From contig CAMJIC010000011.1 in assembly GCA_946405675.1 (NCBI GenBank), forward strand, positions 1 through 23,782: DNA of 23,782 nucleotides. Reading direction: 5' to 3'. The position numbers were made by a program, and so were the translations under genes. Positions 8,124-14,312 of this stretch are shown here, one piece after another. Positions within the stretch are counted from its first letter, which is position 1; each line of letters opens with the position of its first letter. The notes under the pieces were generated by a model. It did not search any database. It had not been told where the DNA came from and was given only the letters and a program-made list of their open reading frames with translations. This DNA comes from an uncultured Clostridia bacterium. Lineage in GTDB: Bacteria > Bacillota > Clostridia > Lachnospirales > Lachnospiraceae.

Positions 8124-10343
8124 TTATATCGTTGTATCATAAGTAACTTCGATGTTTGAGAACCCTGGATTGATCTCAATATATTTCTCCAGCCAGCCCC
8201 GCGCGCGCCTGAGTGGGGCGGAGCCCGTGCCCTTCATATACAGCACCATTCTCCACACATCCGCGATCCTCGCGACCGGCTCATCCACCGGTCCCAGAAT
8301 CACCATCGGATCCTCACCCTTTACCCTTTCGAGGAACTTCCTGACATATCCGGCCCCCAGTACAAGATGATCCTTGTCCGGGCAGCTCATATGAACCGCA
8401 AGCAGGCCTCCCGCCGGCGGATACCCCGCCCCCTGGCGAAACGCCATCTCGCGCTCATAGAACACGTCGTAGTCCTGGGCCGCGGCGCACCGCACCGCAT
8501 AATGCTCCGGCCTGCAGGTCTGGATCAGCACCAGGCCCTCCTTCCCGGCCCTGCCGGCCCGTCCTGCCGCCTGCGTGAGCAGCTGGAAGGTACGCTCACT
8601 CGCCGTATAGTCCGGGATATTCAGGGACAAATCCGCCATCAGGATCCCCATTAGCGTCACATCCGGGAAATCATGCCCCTTGACGATCATCTGCGTCCCG
8701 ATCAGGATGTCCGCTTCATGGTTCGCGAAGGCAGACAGCACATTCAGTTCCCCATCCTTGCGCGATGCCGTATCCCTGTCCAGGCGCAGCAGCCGGGCAT
8801 TCGGAAAGGTCTTTTCCACCACAGCTTCGACCTGCTGCGTTCCATACCGGAAGGTGCGCAGATACGTGCTCCCGCATTCCGGGCACCTGGCAGGCATCCT
8901 CTGCCTGTAACCGCAGTAATGGCAGACCAGCTCCCCGCCGGTGTGGAGGGTCAGCGACACATCACAGTGCGGGCAGCGCAGCGCATGTCCGCAGGATACG
9001 CACACCACCGATCCCGAATACCCCCGCCGGTTCAGGAACAGCATCACCTGCTCCTTCCGCTCCAGTGTCTTCTGCATCGCTTCCAGCAGCCGGTCGCTCA
9101 GGATCAGGTCACCGACGGCAGGCCCCTCCCGCCTCATGTCCACGATCTGTGTCTTCGGAAGGCTGCTTTCCCCGGCGCGGCGATTCAGCCGGATCAGCCC
9201 GATCTCATGGCTGCGCGCGGCAAAGGATGCCTCCATGGATGGCGTCGCCGAGCCCAGCACCACGCATGCCCCTTCCAGATATCCCCTGCGAAACGCCACC
9301 TCCCGGGCATGGTAGCGGGGAGACTGTTCGCTGCGGTAGCTCTCCTCATGCTCTTCATCAATGACGATGATGCCCAGGTTCGGAAATGGCGTAAACAAAG
9401 CCGACCGGGGCCCGATCATCACATCCAGGTCCCCCTGGGCGGCGCGGTCAAACTGATCCTGCTTCTCTCCGGCACTCATCTTTGAATGGATCACCGACAC
9501 CCGTCCGCTGAACCGGTGATAAAACCGCATCAGGGTCTGATAGGTCAGCGCGATCTCCGGGATCAGAACGATGGCCTGTTTCCCCGCGGCAACCACCCGG
9601 GCGATCAGCTCGATATAGACCTCTGTCTTCCCGCTCCCGGTCACACCCTGGATCAGGAACCTGCAGTCCGGACGATGCTGCATTTCCCCGAAGATCCGGT
9701 CAACTGCCTGCGCCTGCTCCGGGTTCAGTGTGACCCTTGCATGGGAAAATGCCTCCGGCAGCACCGGATTACGGTACACCCTCGTCCGTTCGATCCGGAC
9801 ATACCCCTTCGCCGCAAGGGCACGTATGACAGCCCCTGTCACATGCAGCTTCCCGGTACACACCTCCATGGGAAGCTGCTCCTCCTGGACAAGCGCCTCC
9901 ATCAGGCGCAGGCGGGCTGCCTGACGGCGCTTCCTCATATCCTCGATCAGAAGCAGTGCCTCATCCTTCAAGACCGCAAGGCCCACGACCTGCTGCTGCC
10001 TTGCCGGAGCCCTCTTCCTGGCCGGAAGGACAACACGCATGGCTGACGCAAGAGAGGCCCCGTATCTGTCCTTCATCCAGACGGCAAGTGCTGTCAGCCG
10101 CTTCTCTTCATCAGAAAGACGCGTAACCACAGCCAGGATGGGTTTCACTTTTTCAGGATCGATCTTCGGCTGATCCGAAATCGACATCACATATCCGGTG
10201 ATCGTCCTGTTCCCTTTTCCAAACGGCGCCTCTACGATCGCCCCCTCTTCCACCTGATTCTCAAGTTCAGACGGGATCGCGTACTGAAACAGCCGGTCCA
10301 GCGCCTTTGCCGTGATGTCAACTGCCACATCCGCATATCTCAT
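8124..10343 (-). CDS. priA: Primosomal replication-restart helicase PriA
   Basis: A 3'-5' superfamily-2 helicase that reloads the replisome at stalled forks. The 739-residue protein has the N-terminal 3'-BD (YADVAVDI; about 1-105), Walker A GVTGSGKT (233-240), Walker B DEEH (329-332) and GSATPSME (364-371). Eight zinc-binding cysteines lie at 448, 451, 457, 460, 474, 477, 487 and 490, and helicase motifs V and VI (GTQMIVKGHDF, QAAGRAGR) follow. The length is normal. A GGAGG lies about 15 nt before the ATG at 10343, rather far for a strong site. A 105-bp gap separates it from def, with no obvious terminator. Confidence 0.97.
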   Translation of the reverse strand: MRYADVAVDITAKALDRLFQYAIPSELENQVEEGAIVEAPFGKGNRTITGYVMSISDQPKIDPEKVKPILAVVTRLSDEEKRLTALAVWMKDRYGASLASAMRVVLPARKRAPARQQQVVGLAVLKDEALLLIEDMRKRRQAARLRLMEALVQEEQLPMEVCTGKLHVTGAVIRALAAKGYVRIERTRVYRNPVLPEAFSHARVTLNPEQAQAVDRIFGEMQHRPDCRFLIQGVTGSGKTEVYIELIARVVAAGKQAIVLIPEIALTYQTLMRFYHRFSGRVSVIHSKMSAGEKQDQFDRAAQGDLDVMIGPRSALFTPFPNLGIIVIDEEHEESYRSEQSPRYHAREVAFRRGYLEGACVVLGSATPSMEASFAARSHEIGLIRLNRRAGESSLPKTQIVDMRREGPAVGDLILSDRLLEAMQKTLERKEQVMLFLNRRGYSGSVVCVSCGHALRCPHCDVSLTLHTGGELVCHYCGYRQRMPARCPECGSTYLRTFRYGTQQVEAVVEKTFPNARLLRLDRDTASRKDGELNVLSAFANHEADILIGTQMIVKGHDFPDVTLMGILMADLSLNIPDYTASERTFQLLTQAAGRAGRAGKEGLVLIQTCRPEHYAVRCAAAQDYDVFYEREMAFRQGAGYPPAGGLLAVHMSCPDKDHLVLGAGYVRKFLERVKGEDPMVILGPVDEPVARIADVWRMVLYMKGTGSAPLRRARGWLEKYIEINPGFSNIEVTYDTTI

Positions 10344-10468
10344 AGATCCGGATCAGGCCCTCCTTCCATGCCCGCATTCGGTGAGGCTCTGGATGCAGTC
10401 TCCTTCCCAAAGCGATACGCGAAGCCGGAGCATGTCTCCTGGCCAGTTTGCCGCGGTCTCAGGCTTCC

Positions 10469-11935
10469 TCACCGTCTGCCTTCTTCTTCCAGGATCTCGC
10501 GGATCAGCACCCGCTCATCCATGGGGTACTTCTTTCCGCAGATCTCCTGGTAATCCTCATGTCCTTTCCCCGCAAGCACAATCAGGTCCCCGGGCTTTCC
10601 GCCTTTGATCGCCGCGCGGATCGCTTCCTTGCGGTCCGTGATCCGCACGTACTTCCCGCTCGTCCTCCGGATCCCCTTCTCAATATCGTCCATGATCGCT
10701 TCCGGGTTCTCATAGCGCGGATTATCCGAGGTGATGATGGTAAAGTCCGCGCAGCGCCCTGAGATCTCTCCCATCTCATACCGCCTTCTTCTGTCCCGGT
10801 TCCCGCCGCAGCCGAACACCGCCACCAGCCTGGACGGATGGTATTCCCTGAGGGTCGTCAGGAGGCTCTCAAGCGCCATGGCATTGTGGGCATAATCGAT
10901 CAGCAGGGTAAAATCATCGCTGACCTTGACCATCTCCACGCGTCCCTTGACCTTCACATCATAGAGCGCCTTCACCAGCTGTTCTTTTTCCACTCCGAAA
11001 TGCCGGCACACAGCGATGGCGCACAGGGCATTATAGACCGAGAACTTGCCCGGAATGTCCATCTGCGCATGGAAATTCATCCGTCCCCGCACGTCAAAGC
11101 CTGTTCCCAGATAACCGGGCCGGGACACCAGGCGGATATTCTCCGCGTACAGCATGTTCGACTTCCTGAGGCCATAGGTCTCCACTTCACAGGTATGCCC
11201 TTCCAGAATCCGCCCCAGATGAATGTCATCTCCGTTGAAGATTCCTGCCTTGCACATCTGAAACAGCCTGCTCTTGCATTCCATGTAGTCCTCAAAGGAT
11301 GCATGCTCGTTCGGCCCGATGTGATCTGCCGAAATATTCGTGAAGACACCGATGTCAAAGGTGATCCCCTCCACACGGTGCATCATCAGCGCCTGTGAGC
11401 TGACCTCCATCACCACGGCTTCGCAGCCCGCATCCACCATCTGGGCAAGATACTCCTGAAGCACAAGGGATTCCGGAGTCGTGTTGGCACTCGGGATCCT
11501 CCTGTCCCCGATCAGGGTCTCAATGGTTCCGATCAGGCCGGTCGCGATCCCTGCCGCCTCCAGCATCCCTTTGACCATGTAGGTTGTGGTTGTCTTCCCC
11601 TTCGTTCCCGTAATCCCGATGGTCTTCAGCTTCCGGGCCGGATAATCAAACCACGCCGCAGCCATGCGTGCCATTGCGACCCTGGTGTCAGCAACAAGCA
11701 CAAGGGTCACATCTTCCGGTACATCCACCTTCTCCTGCGCCACGATCGCCGCGGCACCCTTGCCTGCCACCTCAGCAGCAAATCTATGCCCGTCAAAAGA
11801 AACTCCGCGGATGCAGGGAAACACACATCCGGGCACAATCTTCCGGGAATCATTGACGATCCCGCTGATCTCGATATCCGTGCTGCCCTGCAGCAGTTCA
11901 TAATCCACCTTTTCCAGAAGCTGTTTCAGTCTCAT
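10469..11935 (-). CDS. murE: UDP-MurNAc-L-Ala-D-Glu:meso-DAP ligase MurE
   Basis: Adds the third residue of the peptidoglycan stem peptide. In the 488-residue protein the ATP loop is GTKGKTTT (110-117), the carbamylated lysine is probably Lys221 (ECKSRLF), and the amino-acid specificity loop reads DNPR (404-407). DNPR is the hallmark of meso-diaminopimelate ligases. AGKGHEDYQ near the C-terminus also fits DAP binding. I chose the ATG at 11935 because GGAGGG lies 9 nt upstream; the longer reading frame to 12010 runs through the -10 and -35 boxes. It is the first gene of the operon, next to priA and away from a dcw cluster. Whether a second murE exists elsewhere cannot be told from here. Confidence 0.95.
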   Translation of the reverse strand: MRLKQLLEKVDYELLQGSTDIEISGIVNDSRKIVPGCVFPCIRGVSFDGHRFAAEVAGKGAAAIVAQEKVDVPEDVTLVLVADTRVAMARMAAAWFDYPARKLKTIGITGTKGKTTTTYMVKGMLEAAGIATGLIGTIETLIGDRRIPSANTTPESLVLQEYLAQMVDAGCEAVVMEVSSQALMMHRVEGITFDIGVFTNISADHIGPNEHASFEDYMECKSRLFQMCKAGIFNGDDIHLGRILEGHTCEVETYGLRKSNMLYAENIRLVSRPGYLGTGFDVRGRMNFHAQMDIPGKFSVYNALCAIAVCRHFGVEKEQLVKALYDVKVKGRVEMVKVSDDFTLLIDYAHNAMALESLLTTLREYHPSRLVAVFGCGGNRDRRRRYEMGEISGRCADFTIITSDNPRYENPEAIMDDIEKGIRRTSGKYVRITDRKEAIRAAIKGGKPGDLIVLAGKGHEDYQEICGKKYPMDERVLIREILEEEGRR

Positions 11936-11981
11936 CTTGTCTTCCCTCCTACTGCTTTTCGCAGTGCAGATCTCTTTTTGC

Positions 11982-12010
11982 ATTATACCATTGTGACAAT
12001 TTCTGCTCAA
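11982..12010 (-). promoter_or_regulatory. Sigma-A-type promoter of the murE operon
   Basis: On the minus strand there is TTGAGC (12010-12005), a 17-bp spacer and a perfect TATAAT (11987-11982). The murE start lies 47 bp beyond the -10 box. The spacer contains the small palindrome ATTGTCACAAT (5-bp arms, one central base), which could be an operator. Confidence 0.8.
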
Positions 12011-12044
12011 CCGTCTTCTTTATACTGCGAATGCTGATTCCGGG

Positions 12045-12198
12045 GAACAGTTACAAGTCACACCCCCGCCAGCGAGCCGGCCTGTGGGTGTGCGTCTACG
12101 CCTCGCTCCGGGTCTCGCCTGCCGGCTCGGTCGGTGCTAAACGGTGCCCACTGGGCACCAGCACCGGCGCTAAACGCGTGTCACTGGCACGCAGCGCC
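12045..12198 (+). other. GC-rich highly structured region, possible RNA element
   Basis: This stretch starts with the repeat word GAACAGTTAC and is dense in pairing segments. CACACCC (12059-12065) pairs with GGGTGTG (12086-12092). CGAGCCGGC (12073-12081) pairs with GCCGGCTCG (12121-12129). AGCGAG (12071-12076) can pair instead with CTCGCT (12102-12107). The first two stems interleave, so they are either a pseudoknot or mutually exclusive. Two covarying hairpins follow at 12133-12198. No reading frame with a plausible start and ribosome binding site was seen. It matches no RNA family I recognise. Confidence 0.5.
12133..12198 (+). repeat. Two tandem 33-nt hairpins with covarying stems
   Basis: Unit 1 (12133-12165) and unit 2 (12166-12198) abut directly. 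Each has a 6-bp outer stem (GGTGCT/AGCACC, then GGCGCT/AGCGCC), an AAAC bulge on the 5' side, an inner stem (GGTGCCCA/TGGGCACC, then GCGTGTCA/TGGCACGC) and an apical CACTG closing to an ACT triloop. At least five base pairs differ between units while pairing is kept. The one imperfect pair in unit 2 is T-G on the plus strand, so plus-strand RNA pairs fully. Function unknown. Confidence 0.75.
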
Positions 12199-12235
12199 CT
12201 CCCTCATCCAAAACCCGCTTCGCCAGGCTAAGGAT

Positions 12236-12274
12236 CTGTTACAGAATAACTTGTACATCTGACTTGTCCAAACG
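12236..12274. repeat. Dispersed repeat (AATAACTTGTACAT family), copy 1
   Basis: A roughly 39-bp element with core AATAACTTGTACATCTGACT and the tail TTGTCCAAACG. Similar copies are at 20288-20320 and 23737-23776, in the same orientation. All lie in intergenic DNA upstream of minus-strand genes. No terminal inverted repeats or reading frame are seen. Confidence 0.6.
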
Positions 12275-12308
12275 CTCATCTGCTGCGTTGGAAAGCCTCG
12301 CCGTACAT

Positions 12309-12366
12309 GGCATCAGGACTCCGTCACCGGCTAAAGCCGGTGCCACCTCATGCCGAATGCCGGCAT
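12309..12366 (+). other. Hairpins in the arsR leader
   Basis: CACCGGC (12325-12331) and GCCGGTG (12336-12342) form a perfect 7-bp stem with a TAAA loop. ATGCCG (12350-12355) and CGGCAT (12361-12366) form a second stem. GGCAT at 12309-12313 could pair instead with ATGCC at 12350-12354, enclosing the first hairpin. They lie just upstream of the likely arsR promoter, so they may belong to the repeat-like sequence before it rather than to the arsR mRNA. Confidence 0.4.
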
Positions 12367-12369
12367 AGC

Positions 12370-12399
12370 TTGACCAAAGGTTCTTCGTTTTGATAGGAT
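12370..12399 (+). promoter_or_regulatory. Probable promoter of the ArsR-family gene
   Basis: TTGACC (12370-12375), an 18-bp spacer and TAGGAT (12394-12399) lie 25 bp before the start codon, with a GAGGGGG ribosome binding site between. The -10 box is only a 4/6 match. I did not find the AT-rich 12-2-12 operator usual for SmtB/CzrA regulators. Confidence 0.45.
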
Positions 12400-12423
12400 A
12401 AAGAAGCCAAGAGGGGGAATGAT

Positions 12424-12729
12424 ATGGAATCGATCAAGCTGTCTGAAGAAATGCTTTCGAAACTCAGCGAGCTTTACAAGATGTTCGCTGACCGTACCCG
12501 GATTCGTATTCTATATGTCCTGCTGTCCCATGAATGCTGTGTCAGTGAGATCTCGCATGAGCTTGACATGACGCAGAGTGCGATCTCCCATCAGCTCAGT
12601 ACGCTGAAGGCTTCCAAGCTCGTCAAATCCCGCAGGGATGGGAAGACAATCTACTATTCTCTGGATGATGAGCATGTGGAGATGATTCTGAGCATGGGCG
12701 TAGAGCATATACGTGAGATGATCCTATAG
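12424..12729 (+). CDS. ArsR/SmtB-family metal-sensing repressor, probably Zn(II) type
   Basis: A 101-residue winged-helix repressor of the ArsR family. The DNA-recognition helix is around MTQSAISHQLSTLK (49-62), followed by the wing RRDGKTIYYSL. The C-terminal helix carries Asp82, His84, His95 and Glu98 with the spacing DxH-x10-HxxE. This matches the alpha-5 zinc site of SmtB/CzrA. Two cysteines (Cys38, Cys39) sit where the ELCVCDL metal motif of other members lies, in the degenerate form ECCVSEI. A GAGGGGG ribosome binding site is 6 nt before the ATG. No metal exporter follows: a palindromic repeat starts one base after the stop and the next gene is convergent. The regulated gene is therefore not in this window, unless the repressor controls only itself. 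Confidence 0.9.
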   Translation: MESIKLSEEMLSKLSELYKMFADRTRIRILYVLLSHECCVSEISHELDMTQSAISHQLSTLKASKLVKSRRDGKTIYYSLDDEHVEMILSMGVEHIREMIL

Positions 12730-12801
12730 GGTAACTGTTCAGAACCTGTTCTGAACAGTTACGCATCGGGCGATGCTTCGCATCCTGAATCGCCCGATGC
12801 C
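12728..12801. repeat. Palindromic intergenic repeat, copy 2, with second hairpin
   Basis: Positions 12731-12762 are the 15-bp-arm palindrome of the repeat at 21-52. Positions 12763-12800 add a second hairpin with 12-bp arms (GCATCGGGCGAT and its complement) around a 14-nt loop. Positions 12728-12782 are the exact reverse complement of 1-55. The element begins at the stop codon of the ArsR-family gene and may act as its transcription end, although no T-tract follows. Confidence 0.9.
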
Positions 12802-12857
12802 ACTTCATTTACACTTTCATACGCCCTCAGCAGCAAGTGCTTCGGGCTGTCCTGATG

Positions 12858-12902
12858 AACAGATAAGAGCGCCGGAACATATCTCCGGCGCTCTCATCTG
12901 TT
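12858..12902 (-). terminator. Very strong hairpin between convergent genes
   Basis: AACAGAT (12858-12864) pairs with ATCTGTT (12896-12902), and AGAGCGCCGGA (12866-12876) pairs with TCCGGCGCTCT (12884-12894), with a 7-nt loop. The only imperfect pair (12865/12895) is A-C on the plus strand but G-U in minus-strand RNA, giving an unbroken 19-bp stem there. It lies 71 bp beyond the CAP-protein stop. There is no long T-tract, so its role as an intrinsic terminator is inferred. Confidence 0.5.
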
Positions 12903-12904
12903 AT

Positions 12905-12937
12905 GGATCTGTAAACAGACAACCTGCTTACAGATCC
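12905..12937. terminator. Second hairpin between convergent genes
   Basis: GGATCTGTAA (12905-12914) and TTACAGATCC (12928-12937) form a perfect 10-bp stem with a 13-nt loop. It is 35 bp from the end of the CAP-protein gene and 2 bp from the stronger hairpin, with which it shares the word ACAGAT. It probably helps end transcription from either side; no T-tract is present. Confidence 0.4.
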
Positions 12938-12972
12938 TGACCACTTGCCCACCCGGCAGCGGTATCGCTCTG

Positions 12973-13803
12973 TTATGATCCAAATTCCTGCGCAATGTAG
13001 GCTACATATCCTCCATCGCCCTGCTTCGCCCAGAACACACCTACTCCAATCGATGTGAATGTGCTCCTGACCAGGTTCTCCTTATGGCTCGCCGACCCGA
13101 TCCAGGCAGTGACCGTCTCGCTTGCGTTATTATACCCATACGCAAGGTTTTCGCCATATACCGGTGAATCCTTGTACCCGCTGGAGGCACTGCCGCCCAC
13201 CGTATAGTAAGACTTCCCGTTCGGCCTGGTATGGCTGAAGCGCACTGCTGACTCTACTGCCCTGGTTCTGGCCGCCTGTGTAAGAACAGACTTGTTCCCC
13301 AGTGAAGAAGCTCCATTGGAGGAACGGTAGGAGTTGGTTCTGGCCACGATATCATTCGCGTAAGCGTCATCAAAATGGCCGATCACCTCAGTACCGGTAC
13401 TGATAAAGTACGCGGAATCCCTTGAACCTGCCACAGGAGAACTGCTCAGCGTCTCCACCGAATTACTGCTGGAACCGCCCGAAGACTTCGGTCCTGCCTT
13501 CACCCTTATGGTCGCCCTGTAGCTGGTGTCACCGACCTGAGCGGTAATGTTCGTCGTACCCGGCTGCAGCCCGGTGATCTTCGCGGTGTTAGCGCTCAGC
13601 ACGGTCATCCTGGCAACCTGCGTATTGGAAATCGCCCAGTTGGCCGAACCATTCACCTTCAGGTTGACAGACTTCCCCGCCTTGATCGTCTTTGTCTTTA
13701 ATGTCTTTGTCTTTGCCTCTGCCGCGTTGGAAGCTCCCAACATCATCCCAACAGCCACCAGAAGCATCGTGATCAGAAGTATCTTTTTCAACCCTTTTTT
13801 CAT
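12973..13803 (-). CDS. Secreted Ig-like (BIG2-type)/CAP-domain protein
   Basis: A 276-residue exported protein. Residues 1-30 form a Sec signal (MKKGLKK, a hydrophobic core, likely cleavage after AEA). Residues 31-103 look like a bacterial Ig-like BIG2 domain (AISNTQVARM, ITGLQPGTTNITA). A Ser/Gly-rich linker follows. Residues 145-274 are a CAP/SCP domain with FSHTRPNG (His191), GENLAYG (Glu218), WIGSASHKENL (His240) and the closing VAYIAQEFG. Bacterial CAP proteins of this type are extracellular, and their substrates are mostly unknown. I chose the ATG at 13803 because GGAGG lies 6 nt upstream and the signal peptide starts there; the longer reading frame runs into leader RNA. Expression is probably controlled by the c-di-GMP-I riboswitch upstream. 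No sortase motif or lipobox is seen. Confidence 0.93.
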   Translation of the reverse strand: MKKGLKKILLITMLLVAVGMMLGASNAAEAKTKTLKTKTIKAGKSVNLKVNGSANWAISNTQVARMTVLSANTAKITGLQPGTTNITAQVGDTSYRATIRVKAGPKSSGGSSSNSVETLSSSPVAGSRDSAYFISTGTEVIGHFDDAYANDIVARTNSYRSSNGASSLGNKSVLTQAARTRAVESAVRFSHTRPNGKSYYTVGGSASSGYKDSPVYGENLAYGYNNASETVTAWIGSASHKENLVRSTFTSIGVGVFWAKQGDGGYVAYIAQEFGS

Positions 13804-13902
13804 AACTTCCTCCACCGCTGCAACATTGCTGTTCTGACAACTGCTTTCTCCACTTACCCACTGCCTGAAACAGAAATATATATATAAAAAACTTACCCTG
13901 AT

Positions 13903-13983
13903 AAAAAACCACCCTAAGGCACTCAACGAAAGAGTCAGGCACTCTCGCAGTTACCGCCCGATTCCTTCAGCCTCCTGGTGGCT
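13903..13983 (-). terminator. Riboswitch expression-platform terminator
   Basis: In minus-strand RNA, CCACC and AGGC (within 13982-13970) pair with GCCT and GGTGG (within 13920-13908) across a 3-nt internal loop, followed by six Ts (13908-13903). It lies between the c-di-GMP aptamer and the CAP gene. The enclosed segment is long (about 49 nt), so inner folding matters. Whether ligand binding turns the gene on or off cannot be read from the sequence. Confidence 0.55.
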
Positions 13984-14007
13984 AAAATCAGAGAATAAAC
14001 GACCCCT

Positions 14008-14112
14008 AACGTACGGGTCACCGGTAACTGGCTGCCACAGAACACTCCACATTCGTTCCAAGGCCCTTTAGCTTTGCGTCACAGCTTTTCAACTGCTTTG
14101 CCTTTTAGGTTT
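14008..14112 (-). promoter_or_regulatory. Cyclic di-GMP-I riboswitch aptamer (GEMM-I)
   Basis: Read on the minus strand, the leader contains GGCAAAGCAGTTGAAAAGCT with a GAAA tetraloop, then GTGACGCAAAGC, a GGGCCTT segment, a variable second stem and GTGGCAGCCAGTTACCGG. These are, in order, the conserved blocks of the c-di-GMP-I aptamer (GGCAAA, GAAA loop, GACGCAAAGC, GGCAGCC...GTTACCG). It lies between a sigma-A-type promoter and the terminator before the secreted CAP protein gene. It should tie production of that protein to the c-di-GMP level, the usual signal for sessile versus motile life. Confidence 0.93.
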
Positions 14113-14129
14113 AGTTTTTATCTGACTCT

Positions 14130-14158
14130 ACTTTAGCATGGTTGAAATGGAAAATCAA
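14130..14158 (-). promoter_or_regulatory. Promoter of the riboswitch-CAP gene unit
   Basis: TTGATT (14158-14153), a 17-bp spacer and TAAAGT (14135-14130) on the minus strand, each box a 4/6 match. Transcription would start near 14122, some 10 nt before the aptamer and about 320 nt before the start codon. Confidence 0.6.
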
Positions 14159-14312
14159 GGTAGGCTGCTCTGAAATCCTGCATAAATGTTGAACGAAAAT
14201 TACCCCCGAAATTTGTGCACTCTGCGTGGTTTGCCTGTCTTTCACGGTTCCTTTGCAATCTTCAGAATTTGTACCGCTTCACAGCCCTGCCATCATTACA
14301 AGCCACTCCGCA
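14159..14312. other. Intergenic gap, antiporter end to CAP-gene promoter
   Basis: Together with the riboswitch leader this forms a 509-bp stretch (13804-14312) without a gene. In 14159-14312 itself I see no convincing reading frame, terminator or repeat. Confidence 0.4.

Noticed and set aside
1..12782. Reading the inverted repeats as the ends of a composite transposon.
   Set aside because: The enclosed genes are essential housekeeping genes with no transposase, and no target-site duplications were seen; the repeats fit a dispersed palindrome family better.
12973..13926. Longer start for the CAP protein at 13926.
   Set aside because: The extension covers riboswitch leader sequence and hides the signal peptide; the ATG at 13803 has a GGAGG site and starts the signal peptide.
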